In this document: positions 1 to 10,200 of the stretch, piece by piece
Layout: each line of letters starts with the position of its first letter
Numbering within the stretch: position 1 is the stretch's first letter
NCBI GenBank assembly: GCA_015486095.1
Contig: WFSK01000259.1
Location: 1-13,456, forward strand
Reading direction: 5' to 3'
Origin: Thermotogae bacterium
Lineage (GTDB): Bacteria; Thermotogota; Thermotogae; B3-G13
DNA length: 13,456 nt
Notes under the pieces: generated by a model
What the model saw: the letters and a program-made list of their open reading frames with translations, nothing else
What the model was told of the DNA's origin: nothing
Databases searched by the model: none
Program-made: the position numbers and the translations under genes

Positions 1-1
1 G

Positions 2-1486
2 AAGATAACGATTCAGCCGCTAACGACGAAGGCGGTGAATTTCGAACTGAAGCCAGTTGGGAGTGTTGGAGTTGAGAGTGATCCGAAACAGGCAAAGGTA
101 TTCCTGGATGGAAGTTATATCGGTACTACTCCTCTCGTGATACCGGACCTTTCGTTCGGTGATCATGAGATCGTCATCATGAAAGACAATTATGAGAGAT
201 GGGTAAAGAAGATCAGAATAGAGACCCCAGAGAAAAGATATATACATGCACGCCTTACTCCCTATAGTGGCAGTCTACGCATAACGAGTGTACCTTCCGT
301 TGCGAACGTCTACATAAACGGTGAAAAGGTGGGGATAACTCCATTCACCAAAGACGATATCCCGGTTGGAACATACGATGTAAAGGTGGTAAAGGGCGAA
401 GTTGGTATGTGGGAACAGAAGGTGAAGATAGAGAGGAACAGGACTACGGAGCTGGACCTGAATCTAACGATAGTCGGATTGCTGGAGATAGAAACCATCC
501 CCGTGGAGAATGCCTCCGTATACATCGATGGTATATACAAGGGAAATACTCCCTTGAAACTATCTCTTCTTGCCGGGAAGCACAGGATCACGATACGTCA
601 TCCGGATTACAGTGACTGGTCACAAGAGATAGTGTTGGCAAGGGGAGAGATAAAAAAGATGAAGATAGACTTAAGGGATATGGGGAGCTTAACGATATTG
701 ACAGATCCTGTTGGAAGCACGATATACATAGATGGCAAAAACGTTGGTATATCCCCATACATAGATCCTCGAATGGTCGTTGGGAAATACGATGTACTGA
801 TCACCAGGTCTGGCTACAATCCTGTTCATAGGATAGTTGAGGTCAAAAAAGACCAGGAAACCAAGCTCAACGTATCCTTAGAGCCGTTATCGCGGGTCTC
901 AGTTAACACATATCCTCCCTCTTGTGATGTGTTCGTAGATGATAAGGATTTCGGTAAGAGTCCCGTTATAGTATCGGATCTGAGGAAAGGAAAGCACGTG
1001 ATAACGGTAAAACACACGGGATACGAGACATCTCAGCAGTTGATCACCCTTGAGCCAGGAGAAACCCGCATTCTCAATGTGTTTCTGAAGGAGACCCCAT
1101 TTCAGGCAACGATCACGGCTGCACCTCTACCTTCTGGTTTTCATATAGAATATACGATAACACGACAGGCTAATGTGAATTTGTATGTTACGGATTCGGC
1201 CAATTCTTTGAAAGCCGTTATATTAAAAGATAAGAGCACGTCGCCTGGCACCCATGAGATCGTCTGGGATGGAAGGGATGAGAAAGGGAATTATATACCC
1301 GATGGTGAGTACATCTTGCACATCCGTGCTGTTTCCCTATTCGGTGATACTGCCGTCGCTGAGACGACTATTCGTATTAAGAGAACGGCTCAAATATATA
1401 TAGGGGCTCTACCTCAGATATTGGGTTCTGTGTTGGGTGCTTTATCTACTGCGATATTTATTTACTTCACATTCTTAGGCAGGTGA
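2..1486 (+). CDS. PEGA-repeat envelope protein with FlgD-type Ig domain and C-terminal membrane segment (5'-partial)
   Basis: The reading frame is open to the left edge. The codons before the GTG at base 35 (reading KITIQPLTTKA) look like the end of a preceding PEGA repeat, so that GTG is internal and the true start lies upstream. Counting from base 35: five PEGA repeats at about residues 9-78, 79-147, 148-216, 217-285 and 286-354, each with the signature P-x(4-6)-(V/I)-(Y/F)-(I/L/V)-(D/N)-G-x(3)-G-x-(T/S)-P. Then comes an FlgD-type Ig domain (about 358-448, with WDGRDEKGNYIPDGEY) and a hydrophobic C-terminal segment (about 454-480) ending in FTFLGR. PEGA domains are surface or envelope beta domains, often next to wall-binding or sensor modules; no catalytic domain is visible. 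It is probably envelope-anchored through its C-terminus with the repeats outside the membrane. The next gene starts 7 bases after the stop, and the stop lies inside that gene's ribosome-binding site. Function beyond scaffold or binding is unknown; the missing N-terminus could hold another domain. Confidence 0.85.
   Translation, partial: KITIQPLTTKAVNFELKPVGSVGVESDPKQAKVFLDGSYIGTTPLVIPDLSFGDHEIVIMKDNYERWVKKIRIETPEKRYIHARLTPYSGSLRITSVPSVANVYINGEKVGITPFTKDDIPVGTYDVKVVKGEVGMWEQKVKIERNRTTELDLNLTIVGLLEIETIPVENASVYIDGIYKGNTPLKLSLLAGKHRITIRHPDYSDWSQEIVLARGEIKKMKIDLRDMGSLTILTDPVGSTIYIDGKNVGISPYIDPRMVVGKYDVLITRSGYNPVHRIVEVKKDQETKLNVSLEPLSRVSVNTYPPSCDVFVDDKDFGKSPVIVSDLRKGKHVITVKHTGYETSQQLITLEPGETRILNVFLKETPFQATITAAPLPSGFHIEYTITRQANVNLYVTDSANSLKAVILKDKSTSPGTHEIVWDGRDEKGNYIPDGEYILHIRAVSLFGDTAVAETTIRIKRTAQIYIGALPQILGSVLGALSTAIFIYFTFLGR
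59..1096 (+). repeat. Array of five PEGA repeats (69-70 codons each)
   Basis: Protein-level tandem repeat inside the first gene. Repeats begin near bases 59, 269, 476, 683 and 890, a period of 210, 207, 207 and 207 bases. Cores are DPKQAKVFLDGSYIGTTP, VPSVANVYINGEKVGITP, IPVENASVYIDGIYKGNTP, DPVGSTIYIDGKNVGISP and YPPSCDVFVDDKDFGKSP. The fifth has lost the Gly of the usual D/N-G turn (DD instead) and carries the only Cys of the array. Divergence at DNA level is high, so this is an old array rather than a recent expansion. Bases 2-58 fit the end of at least one more repeat upstream. Confidence 0.85.
1481..1486 (+). promoter_or_regulatory. Ribosome-binding site of the SLH/coiled-coil gene, overlapping the preceding stop
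   Basis: AGGTGA (extending to AGGTGATC) ends 7 bases before the ATG at 1494 and contains the TGA stop of the upstream gene. A ribosome finishing the PEGA gene therefore passes over this site, which favours coupled translation. Confidence 0.75.
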
Positions 1487-1493
1487 TCGAGAG

Positions 1494-3227
1494 ATGTTTT
1501 GGAAGATATTTACGCTATTCGTGATCATTTTGTTGTCTGCAGGTGCTATTCTTGCAGAAGGTCTCTTTATAAACGATGTCAAGCCATCCTCTGATATTTA
1601 TAATTATGTGGTAAAGGTAATAGAAGCGAATATCATGGAATTGAGTAATAACAATTTCTATGGTTCTGACCTTGTGAACAGGTATGAACTCGCTAAGGTA
1701 GCTGCAAGACTCATCGATTATGTGGATAAGAAAGCCCCAAAGCAATTCAAACCAACGGAATTGAACACTTTATCTCAGAAAATTAACGCGCTCGGCACTG
1801 CATTCTCTTCGTTAAGAGAAGAAAATAGATCTCTCATATCGGCGAATGCCTCTAAAATAGATAACTGCGAGAAGCGTGTATCTGCACTGGAGAAGAGTAT
1901 AGTTGGATTAAATCAGATTTCCACAGTATTGGGATCTATGCAGAACTTAACCGGGAAGATACCGAATCTCGACGAAAGGATAACGAATGTGGAAAAGGCT
2001 CAGGTTGGGATGTTGAACGGTTTTAACGACCTGAAGACCGATATGGATACGCTTAGACTCTCGTTTGAGGGGATGAAGTCGGATGTCTCGGCGTTGAAAG
2101 ATAGGCTAAGCGAGATCTCGACGAGATTGAACTCGATCGAGGCTGCAAAGGGTGAACAGATCAAGGCACTGCTGGGTGCCATCTCCAAGCAGGGAGAGAC
2201 CGTTTCCTCGTTGCAACAGAAGATAGCTCAGTTGGATGTACAAACTTCCTCTCTTTTGAAGGACTTACCCGATTTGGAGACGACACAAAAGGGTATCTTA
2301 AAAACCCTTTCCACCCATGAGGAAAGGCTGGGTGTCCTTGAAAGGGACGATACGAACTTTTTGCAATTCATCAAAGAACAAAATGATCGAGTCAACACGT
2401 TGGAGAGGAAGGTAAATGCACTTCCAACTGCTAAGGGAGCTTTATCGATATTGTCTTCTACTCAAACTCTGTGGAATGCGATCAAACCCGATGTTGAAAG
2501 GGATATAAAGACTGAGAATGCGAAGTTAATGACCGAATTGGTAACGCTTGGGGCGAGTTCTTCCAAGGCCATATCTATCTTGAAGAAGAGAGTGGATACG
2601 AATACGAATTATCAACGTTCTTTGAAGACACTTCTGGATGAACGAGTAGCAGACTTGACCAAGAACATCAGTAATGTGAAGAAGGAAGTTGAACAACTTT
2701 ATCCTTCTGTGGATAGTCTCAGAAGAAGTATAATGGCGTTGGGAGATGAGCAGACCTCTTTGAGAAACGATATGATCACCATCGATGGAACGGTGGCTCA
2801 TCTCAGAGTCAAGGTTGCCGATATATATGATGAATTGAAGAAACGGTATGATTCCATGAGCAGCGAGATCGATAAGATGAAAAGAGAAGATATTGGGAGC
2901 CTCGAGAGTGAGATAAAAGCTGCGAAGACGAAACTCGAGACTCTTGAAACCGATATGAATAAGGTTAAGCAGTCTATGAGCGCCGTATCCTCGAACAACG
3001 AAGATATGAAGAAGACGATAGTAGAGGTTAAGATGAGTCTGGAATCTCTCGGTAACGAGATAGCGAATCAAGAGACGAAGATAAGAGAGTTGGAAGCGAA
3101 GATAAGAGGAAAGGCGAACGGAGTCTCAGATATAGCGCAATGGTGGGTATTCGGCATAGGTATGATAGCCTTGAGTGCGTATACGATATATTTGGGTATA
3201 ACCCTTAGCAGTTACACGAGTAAATAG
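1494..3227 (+). CDS. Omp-alpha-like outer-membrane tether: SLH domain, long coiled coil, C-terminal membrane anchor
   Basis: Residues 1-21 are a signal peptide (MFWKIFTLFVIILLSAGAILA, cleavage expected before EG). Residues about 24-80 form one SLH domain: F-x-N-D-V, then a helix, then NFYGSDLVNRYELAKVAARL, which fits the SLH pattern G/N-F-x(5)-V-x-R-x-E-x-A. From about residue 85 to 540 the protein is almost entirely heptad-rich coiled coil (long runs of E, K, S, L, I; almost no Pro, Cys or aromatic residues). A hydrophobic segment near residues 549-571 (WWVFGIGMIALSAYTIYLG) is followed by a short polar tail ending YTSK. This is the layout of Thermotoga Omp-alpha, in which SLH binds the cell wall and the C-terminus sits in the outer membrane; the same role is inferred here. 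The ATG start is supported by the good site at 1481-1486. The gap to the next gene is 3 bases. The coiled coil is long enough to span a wide periplasm. Confidence 0.85.
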   Translation: MFWKIFTLFVIILLSAGAILAEGLFINDVKPSSDIYNYVVKVIEANIMELSNNNFYGSDLVNRYELAKVAARLIDYVDKKAPKQFKPTELNTLSQKINALGTAFSSLREENRSLISANASKIDNCEKRVSALEKSIVGLNQISTVLGSMQNLTGKIPNLDERITNVEKAQVGMLNGFNDLKTDMDTLRLSFEGMKSDVSALKDRLSEISTRLNSIEAAKGEQIKALLGAISKQGETVSSLQQKIAQLDVQTSSLLKDLPDLETTQKGILKTLSTHEERLGVLERDDTNFLQFIKEQNDRVNTLERKVNALPTAKGALSILSSTQTLWNAIKPDVERDIKTENAKLMTELVTLGASSSKAISILKKRVDTNTNYQRSLKTLLDERVADLTKNISNVKKEVEQLYPSVDSLRRSIMALGDEQTSLRNDMITIDGTVAHLRVKVADIYDELKKRYDSMSSEIDKMKREDIGSLESEIKAAKTKLETLETDMNKVKQSMSAVSSNNEDMKKTIVEVKMSLESLGNEIANQETKIRELEAKIRGKANGVSDIAQWWVFGIGMIALSAYTIYLGITLSSYTSK

Positions 3228-3229
3228 GC

Positions 3230-3235
3230 GGTGAG
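3230..3235 (+). promoter_or_regulatory. GGTGAG Shine-Dalgarno-like site overlapping the GTG start candidate of the barrel gene
   Basis: The other clear sites in this window are GGTGA followed 6-7 bases later by the start codon. Here GGTGA covers the annotated GTG (3231-3233) itself, so it cannot serve that codon. It is correctly placed for the in-frame ATA at 3240, 5 bases downstream. The only help for the GTG is AGG at 3226-3228, with 2 bases of spacing. This makes the start of the barrel gene uncertain. Confidence 0.45.
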
Positions 3236-4199
3236 AGGCATACGCATAGCACTTCTGATCTTATTCGTGTTCTTGAGCGTCATTTCATTCGGTGTCCAGC
3301 TCCAGGAGATAGAAGGAGTGAGGGCCACTGCAATGGGGGATGCGTATTCAGCCCTCGCCTATGGTACCGAAGCAATAGTTTATAACCCTGCCGGTTTGGG
3401 TCAGGATAAGAAATTATTTCATTTGGCTGGTAACGGTTCGACGGAATTCAACGGATTATTGTACAACGGATTCATAGGAACGTATATGAATTTCGGCATC
3501 CTGTCACTGGGATTGGCTGCGATCTCCACGACGGCGACGAGTCTGGGCAGTGGGAGTCTGGCAACTAACTTTATGGATTCCGTCTTCATCGGTTCTGCTG
3601 CCTTGGACTTCTTCGATTTTCTGTACATTGGGGGAAATGTGAAATATTATCTGACCACACTCGGTGATACGACTGCCCTTTCCGATTCCTCACCTCGTCC
3701 CGGTACGCCAAAGAGTTTAATGGGACAGGGCATTGGCTTCGATGTGGGACTTCTCATAAGGTTCTGGAACGTGCTTTCGGTAAGTGGCTTTGTGAAGAAC
3801 ATCTTCACGAATATCTACTGGGCGAATGATAAGTACATCGAACAGATTCCGAGGGATGTCATCGTTGGTATAAAGCTGCAGCCGGCGAATAATCTAAGAT
3901 ACACGTTCGACTTAAAAGGTGGAGATAGAGGGGACTTCACCGTATTGAACATGGGATTCGAATGGGACGTGGTGGATTTTTTCCACATAAGATTTGGCTA
4001 CAAGGGATTGAATTTAGGAGAGATATTCAACTACGGAAGTCGAGAGTTGTATTCTTCTTACACCCCGGATAAGCGCTACTTTGGAGGCTATCCTACGGCG
4101 GGGATCGGCATAGACATCGATGGCATCTCCATAAACTACGCATACATGATGCATCCTGCTGGAGACATGCACAGGTTGGGAATGGAGATAAGATTTTGA
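3231..4199 (+). CDS. UPF0164/PorV/FadL-like outer-membrane beta-barrel protein
   Basis: An N-terminal signal peptide (RIALLILFVFLSVISFG) is followed directly by the family hallmark: VRATAMGDAYSALAYGTEAI then VYNPAGLG (residues about 30-58), the G-x-R-x-x-(A/S)-M-G-x-A-(Y/F) ... NPAG pattern of UPF0164/PorV/FadL-type barrels. The rest alternates hydrophobic beta strands with Gly/Asn-rich turns and ends GMEIRF, a C-terminal Phe typical of BamA-inserted barrels. The length (322 residues) is usual for the group. It should sit in the outer membrane. FadL members carry hydrophobic substrates and PorV is a type IX secretion shuttle; which applies here, if either, cannot be told from sequence. The start is placed at GTG 3231, but an ATA at 3240 fits the ribosome-binding site better and would give MRIALLIL. 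It lies between the cell-wall tether and the giant secreted protein, suggesting a role in export or surface attachment (inference). Confidence 0.8.
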   Translation: MRGIRIALLILFVFLSVISFGVQLQEIEGVRATAMGDAYSALAYGTEAIVYNPAGLGQDKKLFHLAGNGSTEFNGLLYNGFIGTYMNFGILSLGLAAISTTATSLGSGSLATNFMDSVFIGSAALDFFDFLYIGGNVKYYLTTLGDTTALSDSSPRPGTPKSLMGQGIGFDVGLLIRFWNVLSVSGFVKNIFTNIYWANDKYIEQIPRDVIVGIKLQPANNLRYTFDLKGGDRGDFTVLNMGFEWDVVDFFHIRFGYKGLNLGEIFNYGSRELYSSYTPDKRYFGGYPTAGIGIDIDGISINYAYMMHPAGDMHRLGMEIRF

Positions 4200-4206
4200 G
4201 GGGTGA
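4200..4206 (+). promoter_or_regulatory. Ribosome-binding site deciding a TTG start for the giant gene
   Basis: GGGGTGA ends 6 bases before the TTG at 4213. The ATG at 4206-4208 is in another frame and does not give the signal peptide. The TTG is therefore the start. Confidence 0.75.
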
Positions 4207-4212
4207 TGAGAG

Positions 4213-7200
4213 TTGAGATTGCGGATCCTTGTAATTACAGTTCTTATCACCTCGATATCCATCTTTGCCTTTGGAGCGGGATTGCAGATAAGGGGGATAT
4301 CTCTGTCCAATATCACCGGTGGTCCAAGTGTTTACAACTTCACCGTTAAATTCATGGTTACAGATAGCGATGGAATTGCAATAGAGGGAGCAACCGTTAC
4401 CGTACACTTCGATTCGGTTATAAGCCCAAATCCGAACGATTACAGTGGAACCACAGATCAATATGGTATAGCGAATATATCGGTTACCGGGGTAGTGAGT
4501 GGCAGTCCTATGAGTTACACCGCCCACAAGGGAACCGAATCGGATAGCGGATCCACTACGGTAGATCTCACGGCAGGCACTGGTGCTCCGAGCGAGATCC
4601 ATTTATCTCTCTTACCCGGTGCTCCCACCACAGGATATCTTATCTTGGTAGACGAAAAGATGCATACCGTTACTTCGGCAACGGAGATAGAGTACACAGT
4701 TGGAGGAGCGGAAGCCGCTACCGTCATAACTTCGGGTGATCAGGTATTTCCAGGTGGGACGGCAAAGATAGGACAGGGGAACGATGCGGATGTTGGAAAA
4801 GAGGTAGATCTCGAGCTGGTGGCTTCTCCCACCGTTAACACGAGTGGAGAGACGAATAAGTTGAGATGGGGAAACCCAGATCATGTAGATATAACGGTTG
4901 CCACAAGCACTACTTATACGACAGATGTCTCCACTGTGAGTGCAGACCTGGATAAGGTGAGTTTCAAGGTTACCGTCAAGGATGCGAATGACAACACGGT
5001 TCAGGAAAAATTATCCATCCATTGGAGTGCCTCTCAGATATCGGGCAGCAATCTGGGTGTGGAGAGTGGATTTGGTTTATCAAGAGCGCCGAGTTTCGAT
5101 GCCTCTACAACCGTTAACGGTACCAATACATCGAGCACTGTGGATTTCTACATAGGTGGACATGCCGGAGATGAATTCGATATATCGGCCACGGAGACAG
5201 GTGATGACATCTCAGCACATTATTCTCACTATCTGGAGATCGTCCCGGGTGCTCCGAACAAATTGTTAATAGAATTGGAAGACTCTTCCCAGGATGTGAG
5301 TGGAACGCAAACGGGCTGGCAGGTAAGGGCGGATTACAAAAGGGAGGATATCCTCAACATTTCTCCGTTGAATCTTAAAGCCCTCATCGCCGATCAGCAC
5401 GATAACGTGATAACCGATTACAGCACGTCGAGCACAGTTACATGGAGTGTAAGTTCCAACGACAGTCGTACATGGCTCATGGAATATGTAAATGTAGTGA
5501 GTGCAACGAAGACGATCCACGTCAGCGAAGCCGTAGACTCCATTATCGATATCTATTACTATCATGACCCACAGCATCTACCAATACCTACATCTTCCTA
5601 TACCTTTTCTGGCACGGAGATAACCTTCACCTCCACGATTACCTGCTCGTTGATGGTGAAGTACATGGTTAAAAATAGTGATACGAAGTTGTTGAGAGAC
5701 CTATTCGGTGGTAACGATCAGAGTCCGATAACGGGATATGAATCCGGGATCGCATTTTATCCCACGAATTACGCAGGAGGAGAAAGCTACAGGGTGAAGG
5801 CAGCACTCGGTTCGTGGACTGGTGAGTCGACTGATATAGAGATATTACCTTACGACTATCCCGTTAGCGGCGATCCCGCGGCAGTAGTCGTGCAGACTGC
5901 CGATCACAGAGACCTTTGGACAGAGGAAGAACATTATCCTTTACAGTCTGACCTGGATACATTTTCCACGCCACCCACGTCTATTACTCTGAATCACAGA
6001 GCCAAGACACTCGTAGGAGTATGGAAGTCCAACGCGAGTCGTGTGAAGATAGAATATATTCCCGCTCATAAGGCGGGTGCGACGGATGAATCGACGAAAA
6101 CTATAATCATAGACGAGGATCTGGCAAAGAAATATGGTTCATCCTCGATAACACTTTTGGTCGAATACGAATCGGATGATGCCTCATCGGATGTCATCGA
6201 ACTCGACCATTGTGTATCGGCGATAACCCTTAGCAGTTCCACCTATCCCATTTTGGACACCGAGATAACGCAAGGTTCGAGCGTTATCGATGTGGATTCC
6301 ATAGATGCCGATGATCGCCACAAGATCAAACTCGCTCAAAAGGTAACGGGTCAAGTATCGGTTAAATATTTCAAAGCAGAAGAGGTATCCGCAGATATCC
6401 ATCAAACCCAGTTGAACGTTTACGTTTATGACCCTCACAGAAATCCGATACCTTATTATTCTGTTGAATTGAGAACGCGATCCGATTCTTTGGTTACCAC
6501 ACTCGTTACCGATTCGAATGGTAAGGCAAACTATACCCTGGAAACCAACTCAGTTGCCGAAACCTCCTACGACCTGAAGGCAGTGGTGATGGATGAATGG
6601 AGTCATGAGATCTCATATAACTGTGATTACATCGTCGTTGTCCCCGGCACACCTGCGAAGTTCGAATTGAGTGCCATCACGAACACGGATTCCTCAACCG
6701 AGGTGAAGGCGAATCCAGACAATACGGTCGAATTGATCGCTCAGCTCGTCGATGTCTTTGGTAACGAAATAAGGGACAGTAGCGCAGCCTGGAATGTGAA
6801 TTGGTCGGATGGTACGGGTGGTGGTGTTATAAACTATCGTACCGAATTGGGACACAATTTGAACTATTTAGGGCAATCTATCGTCGATTTAACGCCTTCC
6901 AATAGTGCTGGAGTGATTCATACCCTTCACGTCAGCGCTACCACTGCCGGAGGTTCCATATCCGAGGCAACTCCTTTAACCATCACCGTGGTCCCCGGTG
7001 ATCCGTATCGTGTGCAAAGGGTTGTAATAGTCCAGGGAAGTTCAGAATTGGTGTCGGCGACGAGCGTTGCGGAAGGTGAAATGATAACGTTGCGTGCGTA
7101 TGTTCAGGATTATCATAACAATCTCGTCTCTTCCGGTTACGATGTCGTGTGGGATTTCACCCCTCACGGAAGAGGAGCAAGATTTGCAGGGGTGGATCCG

Positions 7201-10200
7201 GATACGTCGAAGACCACACAGACGGCATCCAACGGTACGAGTGATGTTGGCTTTTACGTATCCAGGCTCGTCGGAGATGAATTCTACGTGACTGCGACGA
7301 TAAAACCTCCGAGTTCATATGGAACGGTAACTTCCACCGCCACGAGTCCTATGATAACCGTTGTTCAAGGTATGGTCGAAGAAGTCGATATCGGCCTGTT
7401 AAGGACGGAGACCGTTCATACTGCTGCAACCGATCATATAGATCTATCTCGATATATAGCTGGCGTTATGGGTGTATGGGCAACGGATACGAGTGAGGCT
7501 ACCAACTACTACGTGTACTGTAACGGTAGTTTTTACAACAAGCGCATAACGTTTTCTGAATCCATACCATCGGCGACGTACACGATCGCCTATCTGTACA
7601 AACCCGATACGGGAAAGACATACGAAGTTAGCACAGATTCACCATCCACTGCCGTTTACATAGTCGTGAGGGATGCGGGTAAGAACGGTGTCAACGGTGC
7701 AAATATCCGGCTTGCCTTATCCGATGCCGATGGCAATCCAAACGACCCGTATCATATATCTCGCAGTTTGTGGGACAGATCTGCCTCTTTGAGTGCTACG
7801 AATACCACATCTGGTGTATATCCCTTCGGTAATCACTCCGTAAATGGGGTCAGTCGAATCACACTTAATACAACGGTCTTTGCGGGTGATAATTACACGA
7901 TAACCGCTCAGGCAAGCGATGTTTCCACCACATCTTCTGTATTCACCGTGATCGCGGGGAGTCAGGACCATGTATTCTTGTATTCGACGGATGTTGGAAA
8001 TATAACCGTAGATGGCTACGACATAATGCAGAGAGAACATCACACGGCGGTATCGAACAGGATAGTCCTGAATCACTACGCCAACGTGGAATTCACAGAT
8101 AAGAATGGCATCGTGAGAAAGAGGATCGTGGTGATCGGTGATGACGGTAAGAACTACTTCAAGAGTATAAAGTCGGATGGGAAGACGGTGGATTTGAAGG
8201 AAGATGCCCCCTCATCGGTTACCGCATATTACTTCCCCGCCCCTGAATTGGATGCGGGAAATGAGATCATGTTGGTGGTGAGAAACGAAGATATGTACGG
8301 GAATTCTACGGATTCTACCTCCTGTACCGCCACGTTTACCGTTTCTGCAACGAATGTAAATGACCCTCGTTCGGACTCATATCTTCAATTGCATACAACT
8401 ACCCACACCTCGACATCGACATTAACGCTGAGCGTTTCGAAGATCACTCAGATCTGGTTCAGAGCAAAAGAAGCCGATGATCCTGACCCCGACCTGATGG
8501 TCGAATACCTGGATAAGCGGCAGAGATGTCATATCGTCATAAATCCTGGTCCTCCCTCGAGTTTGAGCATGCAGATAGATAAGACTACGGTGACTGCGGA
8601 TGAAAGAGAGATCATCGCTCAAACGAATCTCGTGGATGAGTTCGGTAACACCGTTGAAGAGGACTTTCCCGTTATATGGTCGTACGAAGAAGTTTCATCT
8701 GGTTCGCGTACTCCAGATGCAAGTGATCTCTTGGCATCTTTTTCCTCTACGTCTACCGTCAATTCCACCGTAACCTACTCATCAAATGGCATAACGACGG
8801 TGAACTTCTTCACATCTACGGTAGCGGGTGCGGAATTCAGGATCACCGCAACCGCTTCTACAGTGGATAGACCATCGACGAACTCGTCTTTGATAACGGT
8901 GAAACCCGGTGAGGTAAAATACATTGCCATCGAAGGAGAAAGACCTAACTTGAGTATACATGCAGGGGATATCACCTCTCCTTCCGTAACGGATAAGACT
9001 CCTTATCTGGGAGGAGTGTATTGCTACACGGAGGACAAATATGGCAACGAGATCATCGATACGGTGGCGGAAAAATCGGTTGACCTTTCTGCGATCGGTG
9101 GAATAAGATTTGCACCGAGAGAGGACAGCGAAGGGAATGCGATAAGTAGAAAGATAACGGGTGAGAAATACGATACATCCGGTTCAACGGATATCGTGTA
9201 CACACACTTCACCATCCTTTCAACCCCTACGGTAAAAGACAAGGCTGGAAACACGATAACTGTCGTCTCATATTCATCCAACAGGATAACTCTGGGTGCC
9301 TCTGTCACCGGCGTGTACATCACCTACGATGCTGCCATATTCAATCTTCTTCCACCTTCCGGATACGGTGAGATAGACGGTCTCGGCACGACGATGATAA
9401 AGGCGAGATTGCCGGATAGGAAAGAGGTTGAAGGAGATAGGGGAAGAGGATATGTGTTTTTCTACGATACCCAGAGTGGAACGGCAGAGGTAAGGGTGAG
9501 TTCGGATGACCCTGATTTACAGGTGGATCCGGAGGCTTCCCGGGTAGTGGTCACCGTATTGCCAGGGGATCCGGATAGGATAAGGATATATCCATCGAAT
9601 GAAAGGGAAGAGAAGTTAGGAGAGTTCAACGTGGGGGAGGCAACCGAATGCACCATGGCAGTCCAGGTAAGAGATGCCAACGGGAACCCCATAAATGGGA
9701 ATCTTACGAGCGTTCCCGTGACTTTTTCACTCGTCGGTGAGGTGAGAGATGAATACGTCCGTTCTAAATCTGCCACATCCATCGAGGTGAAGTATCCCAT
9801 CTCTTCAAAGTTCGGTTTGATCTCCATATACGTTGCATCCAGTGAATATGGGACCCCTTCTTACAATTACGCTGCGAGTGCAACGTTCTCGTCTAGGATG
9901 ATAACGCTCATCACACCGTTGGCGACGGCCGAAGCTCCCGTGTACGTCTCGTACTATACCGATGTGTCGGAAGGCGGTGTGGGGTTTTCCTCTGATCCGG
10001 GGAATATCAAGGGAGAGCAAACGGTGTACGTGGATGAAACGGGACACGCTACTGTGGATTACGTGAAATTCGGTGTACATACGGATGTCCAGAACGATAT
10101 CATAGCGTACATAAAAGATGGGCTTGCCAACGAAGATCATTACGTCAAGTTTTACGCGACGCTCAAGACCACCAAGCCGTCTAAACTTGAGATCGTTCCG

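Noticed and set aside
2526..3071. Long minus-strand open frame (181 codons) inside the coiled-coil gene
   Set aside because: It lies opposite a clear gene with strong domain evidence. Its translation is rich in His, Arg and Leu with no recognisable domain, as expected opposite coiled-coil codons.
3198..3213. Identical 16-base string ATAACCCTTAGCAGTT here and at 6223-6238
   Set aside because: Both encode the tail of I-T-L-S-S in ordinary beta or membrane context. There is no flanking similarity and no sign of a mobile element, so it is probably chance in biased sequence.
4206..4208. ATG as alternative start of the giant gene
   Set aside because: It is in a different frame from the Ig protein and overlaps the ribosome-binding site. 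The TTG at 4213 gives a proper signal peptide and spacing.
8413..8520. A further copy of the inserted beta module (TSTLTLSVSKITQIWF ... LMVEYLD)
   Set aside because: It is much shorter than the others and lies where the last strands of the Ig domain are expected before the PGPP linker, so the likeness to the module is not sufficient.
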